Below are positions 16,272-27,240 of a DNA stretch of 64,000 nt, one piece after another; position 1 is the stretch's first letter; every line of letters starts with the position of its first letter. Made by a program: the position numbers and the translations under genes. The notes under the pieces are model-generated. The model did not search any database. It was not told the origin of the DNA and saw only the letters and a list, made by a program, of their open reading frames with translations. This DNA is from Myxococcales bacterium (GTDB taxonomy: Bacteria > Myxococcota_A > Polyangia > Palsa-1104 > JAEUJZ01). Location of the stretch: the NCBI GenBank assembly GCA_016794505.1, contig JAEUJZ010000086.1, positions 20,761 to 84,760 of the forward strand, in the 5' to 3' direction.

Positions 16272-19172
16272 ATGAGCCTCGAACCTGCTGACTGGTCCTT
16301 GGTCGCCGCTCTCGGCGCCAACTTGCGTTACATCGAAGAACTTGAAGCTCGCTACCAGGCCGATCCGAAGAGCGTCGATCCGGCAGTAGCCGCGCTGCTG
16401 CAAGGGGGGCCGCTGCCGTCCGCGAAAGCGACGTCCGCGGCGGCGCTCCCAGGGGGCGGTGCAGCCGGCCAGCCTGCGGCGGCGTTTGCTTCGTCCGAGC
16501 TGGCCTATGCCGTGCGTGGCCTGGTCGAGGCGTATCGCTGCCATGGCCATCTGTCGGTGCAGCTCGATCCGCTGGGCCTGACGCAGCCGATGGGCCATCC
16601 CGAGCTATTGCCCGAGAGCCACGGCCTGTCGAACGCCGACCTAGAGCGCGTCGTCCCAGCTGGGCTGTGGCTCGGCTCGCGAGCGGGTGAACAGCTGACG
16701 GTGCATGGGCTGCACGAGCGCCTTCAGCAGTCCTATGGCGGCTTGCTTGGCGTCGAGCTTTCGCACATCACCGACCCGGCGCGGCGCCGCTTTCTGCAAG
16801 AGCGCATCGAGCGCCTTGAGAACCCGTTTACCGACAGTCGGCCGGCGCAGCTTCGCATCCTCGATCGCTTGATCGAAGCCGAGGTCTTAGAGCAGTTCCT
16901 GCACACCAAGTACGTCGGAGCCAAGCGCTTTTCTCTCGAAGGCGGCAAGGCGCTGATTCCGCTTCTGGACTTCCTGGTCGAGTTTGCCGGCGACGCGGGA
17001 GTCGAGGAGATCGTCCTTGGCATGGCCCACCGCGGTCGCTTGAACGTGCTGGCCAACCTGATGGGCAAGAGCCCGCGGCAGATCTTCGCCGAGTTCGACG
17101 ACCTTGACCCGCTGTCGGTGATGGGCTCTAGCGACGTCAAGTATCACATGGGGTACTCGACGGACGTGCGCTCGCAGAGCGGCCACAAACTGCACCTGTC
17201 CTTGGCCTTTAACCCCAGTCACCTAGAGGCCGTCGATCCCGTGGTTGTCGGCCGCGTGCGCGCCAAGCAGCGCCGTCACGGCGACGTCGGGCGGCAGCGC
17301 GTCATCGGCGTCTTGATTCATGGCGACGCCGCGTTTGCCGGGCAGGGCCTGGTCGCCGAGACGCTGAACCTGTCGGGGCTGGAAGGCTACCGCACGGGCG
17401 GCACCATCCACGTCATCATCAACAACCAGATCGGCTTTACCACCAACCCGACGGACTCGCGCTCGACGCACTACTGCACGGACATCGCCAAGATGCTGGA
17501 GGTGCCGATCTTCCACGTCAACGGCGCCTATCCCGAGCAGGTCGTCTATGCCGCGCAGCTTGCCATGGCGTATCGCCAGGCGTTCCAGACCGATGTCATC
17601 ATCGACATGGTCTGCTTCCGTCGCTATGGCCACAACGAGTCCGACGAGCCTGGCTTTACGCAGCCGCTGATGTACCAAACGATCGAGCGCCAGCCGTCCG
17701 AGCGACAGCTTTATTCGAGCAGCTTGGTGGCGCGGGGCGTCATCGCAGAAAACGACGTGCGCGAGCTGATCGCGCGCAAGAACGCCGCGCTGGAAGAGGA
17801 GCTTCGCCTGGCGCGCAACCAGGGCGAGCGTCCGCGCGTCGAGTGGATGACCGGCGTCTGGGCGGGATACAAAGGCGGCCCAGATACCGGTGTCTCAGAC
17901 GTCGACACCGCAGTTCCCTTGGAACGGCTGCACGAGATCGCGCGGCGCATCACGACGCTGCCGCCGCACTTCACCCCGCATCCCAAGATCGAGCGCTTGC
18001 TGCAGCAGCGCGCGGCGATGGGGCGCGGCGACGCGTCGCTCGACTGGGGCATGGGCGAGCACCTGGCGTTTGGCTCGCTGCTCTTGGACAAGGTACTGGT
18101 GCGCGTCTCGGGTCAGGACAGCCGACGCGGCACGTTTAGCCACCGCCACGCCGCCCTTTATGACCGTCAGAACGGCGCCCGCTATGTGCCGCTTTCCCAC
18201 CTGCGCGAGGATCCCGAGCAGCAGGGCGTGTTCGCGGTCGTCGATAGCGCGCTCAGCGAGGCCGGCGTCCTGGGCTTTGAGTATGGCTACAGCCTGGACT
18301 ATCCCGATGGGCTGGTGATCTGGGAAGCGCAGTTCGGCGACTTCGTCAACGGCGCGCAGGTCATCTTGGACCAGTTCGTCAGCAGCGCCGAAGACAAGTG
18401 GCGTCGCCTGTCCGGCTTGGTCATGCTGCTGCCGCACGGCTACGAAGGCCAGGGCCCCGAGCACTCCAGCGCCCGCTTCGAGCGCTTCTTGCAGCTCTGC
18501 GCCGAAGACAACATGCAGGTCGTCTATCCGACGACGCCATCCCAGTATTTCCACTTGATGCGTCGGCAGGTGCTGCGCCCGTGGCGTAAGCCGCTGGTCG
18601 TCATGTCGCCCAAGAGCCTGCTGCGTCACCCGGCCGCGACCTCGACGCTGGCTGAGCTGTCGAGCGGTCGCTTTCACTGCATCTTGGGCGACGACAGCCT
18701 GCCTGCAACCGACGTCAAGCGCGCCATGCTGAGTACGGGCAAGGTCTATTACGACCTGCTCGAAGCGCGCGGCAAGCGGGGCGACAAGAACACGGCGCTC
18801 TTGCGCATCGAGCAGCTGTATCCGCTGCGCATCGCCGAGCTAAAGGCCGCTCTCGACCGCTATCCCAACCTCAGCGAGATCGTCTGGGTGCAGGAAGAGC
18901 CGGCCAATATGGGCGCGCTCAACTTCATCGTGCCGCGGCTGCAGCCGCTGGCCCGTCGTCTGCGCTTCCGTGCCGTCAGCCGCGTCGAGAGCGCCAGCCC
19001 AGCGACCGGCTCGCACAAAGCGCACGTCTTGGAACAGCAGGCGCTGATGAACGACGCCTTCGCTGACTTCAACGAAGCCGGCGCCGCCGCCAAGCTGTCT
19101 GGGGCCAACGCCGACGGCACACCTCGCCCAACGGTGACCTTGGTCCTTACGGCGGTCGGCAGCGAAGGCTAA
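16272..19172 (+). CDS. sucA: 2-oxoglutarate dehydrogenase E1 component
   Basis: This 966-residue ThDP enzyme performs the decarboxylating step of the 2-oxoglutarate dehydrogenase complex in the TCA cycle. The start at 16272 matches the usual N-terminal helix. Motifs include GMAHRGRLNVLANLMGK, SSDVKYHMG, HLSLAFNPSHLEAV, HGDAAFAGQG, INNQIGFTT, RRYGHNESDEP and LPHGYEGQGPEHSSAR, all characteristic of E1o. The usually conserved NxDDPEA segment reads NGAYPEQ here. There is no clear ribosome-binding site. sucB follows 77 bases downstream, so the two are probably one operon; lpd and sucCD are not in the window. Confidence 0.97.
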   Translation: MSLEPADWSLVAALGANLRYIEELEARYQADPKSVDPAVAALLQGGPLPSAKATSAAALPGGGAAGQPAAAFASSELAYAVRGLVEAYRCHGHLSVQLDPLGLTQPMGHPELLPESHGLSNADLERVVPAGLWLGSRAGEQLTVHGLHERLQQSYGGLLGVELSHITDPARRRFLQERIERLENPFTDSRPAQLRILDRLIEAEVLEQFLHTKYVGAKRFSLEGGKALIPLLDFLVEFAGDAGVEEIVLGMAHRGRLNVLANLMGKSPRQIFAEFDDLDPLSVMGSSDVKYHMGYSTDVRSQSGHKLHLSLAFNPSHLEAVDPVVVGRVRAKQRRHGDVGRQRVIGVLIHGDAAFAGQGLVAETLNLSGLEGYRTGGTIHVIINNQIGFTTNPTDSRSTHYCTDIAKMLEVPIFHVNGAYPEQVVYAAQLAMAYRQAFQTDVIIDMVCFRRYGHNESDEPGFTQPLMYQTIERQPSERQLYSSSLVARGVIAENDVRELIARKNAALEEELRLARNQGERPRVEWMTGVWAGYKGGPDTGVSDVDTAVPLERLHEIARRITTLPPHFTPHPKIERLLQQRAAMGRGDASLDWGMGEHLAFGSLLLDKVLVRVSGQDSRRGTFSHRHAALYDRQNGARYVPLSHLREDPEQQGVFAVVDSALSEAGVLGFEYGYSLDYPDGLVIWEAQFGDFVNGAQVILDQFVSSAEDKWRRLSGLVMLLPHGYEGQGPEHSSARFERFLQLCAEDNMQVVYPTTPSQYFHLMRRQVLRPWRKPLVVMSPKSLLRHPAATSTLAELSSGRFHCILGDDSLPATDVKRAMLSTGKVYYDLLEARGKRGDKNTALLRIEQLYPLRIAELKAALDRYPNLSEIVWVQEEPANMGALNFIVPRLQPLARRLRFRAVSRVESASPATGSHKAHVLEQQALMNDAFADFNEAGAAAKLSGANADGTPRPTVTLVLTAVGSEG

Positions 19173-19249
19173 AACGCGATCGTGCTGCGGCGTTGGGCCG
19201 CGGTCCCTTTTTCGCTACGACGGATACAGAACACAGGTACGCGTCGAAC

Positions 19250-20530
19250 ATGTCACAAACCAAGCTTGAACTGGTCATTCCCCCGCTCGGTGAGTCGATC
19301 GCCGAAGCGACCATCGCCAAGTGGCTCAAACAGCCCGGTGAGGCCGTCAAGATCGATGAGCCTCTGGCGGAGCTAGAGACCGATAAGGTCACCGTCACGC
19401 TGCCCGCGCCTGCGGCCGGTGTGCTGGTCGAGCAGCGGCATCCCGTCGGCACCGTCGTACGCGTCGGGGCGTCGATTGGCAGCCTTGATTCGTCTGCGGT
19501 TGCGACGGCAGCCCCGGCACAGCAGGCAGCCCCGGCCGCGCCTGTGAGCAAGCCCGCAGCGGCTCCGGCTTCTGCCCCTATGGCGCCCGCAGCGGCTCCG
19601 GCTTCTGCGCCTGCGGCGCCCGCAGCCGCCCCGGCAGCGCCTGCGGCCAGTCCGTCGGCCCATGCTTCAGCCGGTGAGCCGCCGCGCATCAACAACAGCC
19701 CGGCCATGCGTCAGTGGCGACGTGAGCACGGTGTCGATCCTGCCGCGACGCTGTTTAGCAGTCCCGCCAAGCCCGCCGAGCCCACGGCCCAGCCCGCTGC
19801 CGTCGGAGCCCGCGAAGAGCTTGTGCCGATGTCGTCGCTGCGTCGCCGCATCGCCGAGCGCTTGGTCGAAGCGCAGCACACCGCCGCCATCCTGACGACC
19901 TTCAACGAGGTCGACATGAGCCCGATCATGGCGCTGCGGGCCAAGTACCAAGACGAGTTCGTCAAAAAGCACGGCATCAAGCTGGGCTTCATGTCGTTCT
20001 TCGTCGTCGCCTGCGCCCGCGCGCTGGTCGAGTTCCCCGGCCTAAACGCCGAGGTTCGTCCGCACGAAGGCGGCTTGGCGGTCGTCTACAAAAAGCACTA
20101 TGACTTCGGCATTGCCGTCGGGGGCGGTAAGGGCTTGGTGGTGCCGGTGCTGCGCAACGTCGACGCGCTGGGCTTTGCCGAGGTCGAAAAAGGCATCGCC
20201 GAGCTTGCCGCCAAGGCCAAGGACAACAAGCTGACGCTGCCAGAGCTTCAGGGCGGCACGTTCAGCATCAGCAACGGCGGCATCTATGGCTCGATGATGA
20301 GCACGCCGCTTTTGAACCTGCCGCAGACCGGCATCCTGGGCATGCACAACATCGTGCGCCGCGCCGTCGTCGTCGGCAGCGGCGACAGCGAAAAGATCGA
20401 GATCCGCCCGATGATGTATCTGGCGCTGTCCTATGACCACCGCGTCGTCGACGGCCGCGAGGCGGTGTCCTTCCTGGTCAAGGTCAAAGACCGCCTGGAA
20501 AACCCCGACAAGCTGCTGCTTTCGATCTAA
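19250..20530 (+). CDS. sucB: 2-oxoglutarate dehydrogenase E2 (dihydrolipoyl succinyltransferase)
   Basis: This 426-residue protein has one lipoyl domain (1-78, lipoylated Lys46 in ETDKV), a long Ala/Pro linker, a short peripheral-subunit-binding segment (NNSPAMRQWRREHGVDPAATL) and the catalytic core (from about 190), with the active-site DHRVVDGREA near the end. The binding segment lacks the second half normally seen (GTGxxGRITKEDV), so contact with E1/E3 may be altered. The start at 19250 fits the canonical N-terminus. It transfers succinyl groups from lipoate to CoA and forms the complex core. Confidence 0.95.
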   Translation: MSQTKLELVIPPLGESIAEATIAKWLKQPGEAVKIDEPLAELETDKVTVTLPAPAAGVLVEQRHPVGTVVRVGASIGSLDSSAVATAAPAQQAAPAAPVSKPAAAPASAPMAPAAAPASAPAAPAAAPAAPAASPSAHASAGEPPRINNSPAMRQWRREHGVDPAATLFSSPAKPAEPTAQPAAVGAREELVPMSSLRRRIAERLVEAQHTAAILTTFNEVDMSPIMALRAKYQDEFVKKHGIKLGFMSFFVVACARALVEFPGLNAEVRPHEGGLAVVYKKHYDFGIAVGGGKGLVVPVLRNVDALGFAEVEKGIAELAAKAKDNKLTLPELQGGTFSISNGGIYGSMMSTPLLNLPQTGILGMHNIVRRAVVVGSGDSEKIEIRPMMYLALSYDHRVVDGREAVSFLVKVKDRLENPDKLLLSI

Positions 20531-20785
20531 CGCCGCAGCACGGGGACGCGACGCGCACGAAGCGAGCATCCCGGCGCTTCGTGGCGCGAGCCGCAGTGCA
20601 ATAAATTATATAGCAATATAATTTATTGCGAATCGATACGATCGAATATCTCGATTATTGTTGTTGAACTAATTCGGAAGTATGGTTCGTGTGTGAAATG
20701 CAATTATTGCATCATATAATCAAAATATGAATCGAGATAAATTATATATTTAATTGAACCGGCGACTGATTGCACCGGCAAGCGT
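20531..20785. other. AT-rich convergent spacer with several inverted repeats
   Basis: The middle of this spacer is very AT-rich. It has a perfect 14-bp inverted repeat at 20598-20611/20616-20629 around a 4-nt loop. A 10-bp long-range inverted repeat lies at 20647-20656/20730-20739, and a 6-bp hairpin at 20698-20712. ATAAATTATAT occurs directly repeated at 20601 and 20737. The layout suggests a bidirectional terminator for sucB and the hydrolase gene, or a structural element. Confidence 0.5.
20598..20629. terminator. 14-bp perfect hairpin downstream of sucB
   Basis: Arms GCAATAAATTATAT and its exact complement flank AGCA. The stem is A/T-dominated with GC only at its base, and no T-run follows, so termination is plausible from position but not proven by structure. 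Confidence 0.4.
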
Positions 20786-21693
20786 CTAGGCGCCCAGGTG
20801 TTGCTTGAAGAAGTCGAGGGTGCGGCTCCAGGCGAGGGTGGCGGCGGCTTTGTGATAGCGGGGCGTGGTGTTGTTGTTAAAGCCGTGCTGCGTGCCGGGA
20901 TAGGTGTGGATCTGGTGCTGGATGCCGTGGGCCTTGAGTGCGGCGGCAAATGCTGGGATGCCGGCGTTGATGCGGTCGTCCATTTCGGCGTAGTGGCACT
21001 GGATAGCGGCCCGGATCTTGGGCACGTCTTCGGTCTTGGGCTGGCCACCGTAAAACGGCACAGCCGCGGCCACGCTGGGGACGCGTACGGCGAGCGTGTT
21101 GGCCATGCCTCCGCCGTAGCAGAAGCCGACGGCCCCGACGGTGCCGTTGCACTCGGGCCGCTTTTCCAGCACGCCCAGGGCCGCGATGAAGTCTTCGGTG
21201 GTCTTGGTCTGATCGAGCGTGGCAAACAGCGCCCGCGCCTTGTCTTCGTCGCCGGGATAGCCGCCGAGAGGAAACAAGGCATCGGGGGCGAATGCGACAT
21301 AGCCGGCCAAGGCCAGGCGCAGCGCGATGTCTTCGATGTGCGGGTTTAGGCCGCGGTTTTCGTGGATGACCAGCACGCCGGGGCGCTTCGCGGACGCGGT
21401 CTTGGGCACAGCCAGCAGCCCGCGGCCCCGGCCATAGCCCTCGCGCGATGCGAACTCGATGAACGAACGAGCGATGCGCGAATCGTCTGCGGTGACCTCG
21501 GCGGCCTCGGCAAAGCGCGGGTTTAGCGCCTCCAAGATCGTCGCTGCGGTCCAGCCTCCGACGGCGAAGCGGCCGACCTTGGCAAGAAAGCCGCGGCGGT
21601 CGATGTCGCCATGCACGTACTGATCGAACAGCGACCACACCTCGCGCGGGAATTCGATCGGGCCTTTGGGAAGGGGGGCGCGGGGTGGGCGGC

Positions 21694-21697
<4 letters not shown>
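20786..21697 (-). CDS. dienelactone hydrolase-family protein with N-terminal Tat-like segment
   Basis: This is a 303-residue alpha/beta hydrolase. The hydrolase part carries VLVIHENRGLNPHI, the Cys nucleophile elbow GFCYGGG, an acid in HYAEMDDRI and the His in GTQHGFNN, the Cys-Asp-His triad of dienelactone hydrolases. Before it, DRRGFLAKVGRFAVGG resembles a twin-arginine signal core, as in YghX-like relatives, so the protein may be exported folded. The ATG overlaps the stop of the acyl-CoA ligase gene (ATGA). The substrate is unknown. It ends next to the AT-rich islet. Confidence 0.88.
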
Positions 21698-23358
<1,661 letters not shown>

Positions 23359-23400
23359 GGGCCCTCCTCGATCGCGTTTTTCACGCGCGGTCACCTGCGC

Positions 23401-24510
23401 CTAGAACTCAACGACGGCACGAATCGAGGTGCCGGCGTGCATCAGATCAAAGGCTTCGTTAATGCGCTCAAGCGGCAGCTTGTGCGTGATCATCGGGTCG
23501 ATCTCGATCTTCTTGTCCATGTACCAGTCGACGATCTTGGGCACGTCGGTGCGCCCGCGAGCGCCGCCGAACGCGGTGCCCTTCCAGACGCGGCCGGTGA
23601 CAAGCTGAAATGGACGGGTGGCGATCTCTTGCCCGGCTCCCGCGACGCCGATGATGACCGAGACACCCCAGCCGCGATGGCAGCACTCAAGCGCTTGCCG
23701 CATCAGCTTGACGTTGCCGACGCACTCGAAGCTGTAGTCAGCGCCGCCGCCGGTTAGCTCGACAAGGTGCGCGACCAGATCGCCCTTTACGTCGTTGGGG
23801 TTTACAAAGTGGGTCAGGCCGAAGCGACGGGCGATGGCTTCGCGCGCTGGGTTGATGTCGACCCCGACGATCTTGTCGGCTCCGACCATGCGGGCGCCCT
23901 GCACGACGTTGAGGCCGATGCCGCCCAATCCAAAGACGACGACGTTGGCGCCGGCTTCGACCTTGGCGGTGAACAGCACGGCGCCGAGGCCAGTGGTCAC
24001 GCCGCAGCCGATGTAACAGATGGTGTCAAACGGCGCGTCGCTGCGCACCTTGGCCAGCGCGATCTCGGGCAGGACCGTGTGATTGGCAAACGTCGAACAG
24101 CCCATGTAGTGATGGATGGGCTTGCCGCCGATCGAAAAGCGGCTGGTTCCGTCGGGCATCAGGCCCTTGCCCTGCGTCGCGCGAATCGCCGTACACAGGT
24201 TGGTCTTGCGCGACAGACACGACTTGCAGGCGCGGCACTCGGGCGTGTACAGCGGGATGACGTGATCGCCGGGCTTAAGCGTCGTCACACCGGGGCCGAT
24301 CTCGCGGACGATGCCGGCGCCTTCGTGGCCAAAGATGACCGGGAACAGACCTTCGGGATCGGCCCCTGAGCGGGTGAATTCATCGGTATGACAGACACCC
24401 GTGGCCTTGATCTCGACGAGCACTTCGCCGGCTTTGGGACCGGATAGCTCGACTTCTTCGATGACCAGAGGCGTTCCGGCTTCATAGGCAACGGCGGCTC
24501 GTGTACGCAT
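23401..24510 (-). CDS. class III-type zinc alcohol dehydrogenase
   Basis: This 369-residue medium-chain dehydrogenase has catalytic zinc ligands in TGVCHTDEF and FGHEGAG, and structural-zinc cysteines in ECRACKSCLSRKTNLC. The NAD-binding GLGGIGLNVVQGA is followed by VDINP with the Asp that selects NAD over NADP. Sequence pattern and length match S-(hydroxymethyl)glutathione dehydrogenases, which remove formaldehyde; the family also acts on longer alcohols. The start at 24510 has GAGGTC upstream. Its position upstream of an acyl-CoA ligase would fit oxidation of alcohols for fatty-acid activation, though the aldehyde dehydrogenase step is missing here. Confidence 0.93.
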   Translation of the reverse strand: MRTRAAVAYEAGTPLVIEEVELSGPKAGEVLVEIKATGVCHTDEFTRSGADPEGLFPVIFGHEGAGIVREIGPGVTTLKPGDHVIPLYTPECRACKSCLSRKTNLCTAIRATQGKGLMPDGTSRFSIGGKPIHHYMGCSTFANHTVLPEIALAKVRSDAPFDTICYIGCGVTTGLGAVLFTAKVEAGANVVVFGLGGIGLNVVQGARMVGADKIVGVDINPAREAIARRFGLTHFVNPNDVKGDLVAHLVELTGGGADYSFECVGNVKLMRQALECCHRGWGVSVIIGVAGAGQEIATRPFQLVTGRVWKGTAFGGARGRTDVPKIVDWYMDKKIEIDPMITHKLPLERINEAFDLMHAGTSIRAVVEF

Positions 24511-24602
24511 GCGATGACCTCTGTGAGCACGGTATCGCAACGCATTCCTTGCGCATAGCGGCGTGTTGCGTGGCAGAAGTCAGCGGTCGCGATCGGTGGG
24601 CT

Positions 24603-25313
24603 TTAGCGACGGCGAGCGATGGCGATCAGGCCACCGTCGCGGTGACTGTCGGCGATGGCGGTGGTGCGCCAGACATGCGAGCGCGCAAGCTGGTTTTCCA
24701 CCGACTTGCGCTTAAGCCACAGCGTCAGGCGAGGAAACCATTCCAGGATCCGCAGCAGCCCGCCGATCAGCGCACCGGACAGCGCGCTGAAGTGGTTCGG
24801 CTGCGTTGTCCAGCGCTCGATGTGCAGCCCGACCTGGGCCAGCTTGGCAGAAAGCGCCTCGGCGTCATAGCGGCGCACATGCCCGCAGGCGGCATCAAAG
24901 CCGGTGAAAAGCTGCGGATCCACCGGCACCGACAGAAAGAACGCCCCACCCGGCCGCAAGACGCGCGCGATCTCAGAGATCGTGGCGGCATCATCGGGGA
25001 TGTGTTCCAGCACTTCAAAGGCGCAGACGACCTGAAACGCTCCGTCGCAAAATGGCAGAGGACCGGCCGCCCGCACCGAGTGTCCGCCGTGGTCTTGCAA
25101 GCGCTTGAGCGCCGCCCGCGACAGATCGGCGAAGTAGCCACCCGACACCGGCAGGCGCGGCAAGGTTCCGCAGCCAAGCTCCAGCGCACGCGGCCCGCGA
25201 TGTAGCTCGTTTTTCAGATCCGCCCAGATCGGCCAGCGCTCGTGCGGCACCAAGGGCACGCCTTGCCACAGTCGGTCGTAAATCGCTTCGTTTTCTGCCA
25301 GCGCTGTTTCCAT
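24603..25313 (-). CDS. SAM-dependent methyltransferase (class I)
   Basis: This 236-residue protein has motif I (ALELGCGTL) at about 43-51, the post-I acidic end, and the motif VCAFEVLEHIPDDA typical of UbiE/Methyltransf_11 enzymes, then RVLRPGGAFFLSVP. A C-terminal region of basic and hydrophobic residues (SGALIGGLLRILEWFPRLTLWLKRK) may touch the membrane. The start is the only in-frame ATG. The substrate is unknown. It is 93 bases upstream of the alcohol dehydrogenase, same strand, and may be transcribed separately. Confidence 0.85.
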   Translation of the reverse strand: METALAENEAIYDRLWQGVPLVPHERWPIWADLKNELHRGPRALELGCGTLPRLPVSGGYFADLSRAALKRLQDHGGHSVRAAGPLPFCDGAFQVVCAFEVLEHIPDDAATISEIARVLRPGGAFFLSVPVDPQLFTGFDAACGHVRRYDAEALSAKLAQVGLHIERWTTQPNHFSALSGALIGGLLRILEWFPRLTLWLKRKSVENQLARSHVWRTTAIADSHRDGGLIAIARRR

Positions 25314-25451
25314 GGTCGTCTCCTCGCAGCATGGGATGGCGTAGGCAGCGCGCGATCGCTCACGTCCCGTGCTCAGATGCTTCGGGGCCCGCTGTACCGC
25401 AATCTGCCCCCGGCATCAATGCCGCGATCCAGCGGATGGCTTGCTGATACG

Positions 25452-27143
25452 ATGGTCGCAGTGAAGCGGTCTGCGCAGCGGCCTTTATGTCGTGGTCTCC
25501 GTCGAGCGTGGCTGGCCTGGTGGGCAGGTCTTGCCCTCGCGACCGGCATCGTTCCAAGCTGGGCGCAGACCGGCGTCCGCTCGGGCCCGTCGACCCTAAA
25601 CGAAGCCGTAGAAAAGCACATGGTCCAGGCGGCCAAGCAGCAGCGACTGGCCCCGCTGGCCCGCGATGCTGCGCTGGGCGAAGCGGCGCGGCTCTTGGCC
25701 AGTCGCCGCGGCTGCGAGGTGCCACAGCATGCGCTGATCCAAGCGGCGCTGTGGCAGTCCGGCATCATCGAGCCCGTTCACCGCTTGCTGTTGACGCGCT
25801 ATGCGACGGCCGTGCCCAGCGACCTTCTGGATGGCCTGCCGCAGCAGCTTCACACCGCGCTGTCCAGTCGTGGCGGGGGCAGCGGGCCAGGAAAGTGGAC
25901 GCGCTACGGTTTTTTTGCCCAGCCCTACGACGCCGAGATGAGCTGCGGTGTGCTCATCATTCTTGAGACGTTCGTCAAGCTGTCGCCGCTGCCGCGCAGT
26001 CAGCCGCTCGCCGGACCGCCGCTGCGAGTTGCCGGCAGCTTGAGCCCGCCGTACAAGAAGCCGCGCCTGATGATCACGGCACCGACCGGCGAGACCACCG
26101 CGCTGGCGATCGAGTCACCGCCGCGAAAGAGCGGCGACAGCGAGGGCTTTGTCGCCAGCTTTGGCTGTCGCGAGCCCGGTCGCTATCAGCTGGAAGTTCT
26201 CGGCGAAGATCGCGCCGGCCCCACCGTGCTCGCCAACTTTCCGCTGTACTGCGGGCAGAACCCGCCGGACGTTTCTGCGCTGCTCGCCGCCTCGGCCGAG
26301 TCCAACACGAGCAGCGGCAAGGCGCCGACCGACTGGCAGTGCAACGGCGATGCGCAAGGCGTGCTGCTTTCGCTGCTCAATGCCGATCGCGAGCGCGCTG
26401 GGCGCACGCCGCTTGCGGTCGATGCGCGCTTGGTCGCCGCGGCACGGGCACACAGCGAAGACATGCGCAGTCATCACGTGGTCGCACACGTCTCGCCGCG
26501 AACCGGAGGCCCCGCAGATCGGGCCAAGCGAGCCGGCGTGCAGTCGGTGCGCATCACGGAAAACTTGGCCCAGGCATCGACGCCTCAGCTGGCCCATCAA
26601 GGCTTGATGGACAGCCCCGGACATCGCGCCAACATCCTGGATCCCGATGTCGATCACGTCGGCATTGGCTGCGTCATGGCGGAACCAGCGACGCCAGGCC
26701 AGCCGCGCACGCTGGTCGTGACCCAGCTCTTTGCCAAGCTGGCCAAAGCGGCGCCGCTTTCGGCGAACGCGTCGGCCGATGCCCTTGCACATGTCAACAC
26801 GCTGCGTCTTTCGAGCAAGCTGAGCAGCCTGCAGACCGACGCTGCGCTTACGGCCTTGGCTGCGCGGATCGCGGCCGCGCCGCTTCGCGAAAAAGACTAC
26901 GACGCCCGCGGCGGCGAGCTGATCCAACAAGCCCTGCCCACGCTTGCCGGCCAGTTTGCGCGCTTGCGCCTGGGCATGGTCGGAGTGCTTTCGGTAAACG
27001 ACTTTGGTCCCCTGCGGTCGTTTATGGATCCCCAGCTAACCCACATCGGCGTCGCGGTCCGTCCGTTCCCCGCCGCTTCTGGCAAGGACGCAGGAAGCGG
27101 TCCACGCACCTTGGTCATCCTGGTGCTGGCACAAAAGCAGTAG
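25452..27143 (+). CDS. secreted CAP/SCP-domain protein
   Basis: This 563-residue protein has a basic N-terminus and a signal peptide (WLAWWAGLALATGIVPSWAQ). It is followed by an N-terminal domain of unknown type (about 40-290) and a CAP (SCP/PR1) domain at about 300-430. The CAP core includes LLNADRERAGRTPLAVDARLVAAARAHSEDM, the ENLAQA segment and MDSPGHRANILD, with the His residues expected in the cavity. A third, weaker CAP-like region seems to follow (about 440-560). CAP proteins in bacteria are secreted and may bind lipids or act as proteases. The start at 25452 is chosen because it lies directly before the signal; 25422 is an alternative. Confidence 0.85.
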   Translation: MVAVKRSAQRPLCRGLRRAWLAWWAGLALATGIVPSWAQTGVRSGPSTLNEAVEKHMVQAAKQQRLAPLARDAALGEAARLLASRRGCEVPQHALIQAALWQSGIIEPVHRLLLTRYATAVPSDLLDGLPQQLHTALSSRGGGSGPGKWTRYGFFAQPYDAEMSCGVLIILETFVKLSPLPRSQPLAGPPLRVAGSLSPPYKKPRLMITAPTGETTALAIESPPRKSGDSEGFVASFGCREPGRYQLEVLGEDRAGPTVLANFPLYCGQNPPDVSALLAASAESNTSSGKAPTDWQCNGDAQGVLLSLLNADRERAGRTPLAVDARLVAAARAHSEDMRSHHVVAHVSPRTGGPADRAKRAGVQSVRITENLAQASTPQLAHQGLMDSPGHRANILDPDVDHVGIGCVMAEPATPGQPRTLVVTQLFAKLAKAAPLSANASADALAHVNTLRLSSKLSSLQTDAALTALAARIAAAPLREKDYDARGGELIQQALPTLAGQFARLRLGMVGVLSVNDFGPLRSFMDPQLTHIGVAVRPFPAASGKDAGSGPRTLVILVLAQKQ

Positions 27144-27240
27144 CGCCAGCGGGACACCTTGCGCGAACATCGTGCAGGGGGACAGTTTTGTGACAAGGGG
27201 AGTAGCCACACGACCGTCTTTTCCGCTACGAAGCGGGGCC

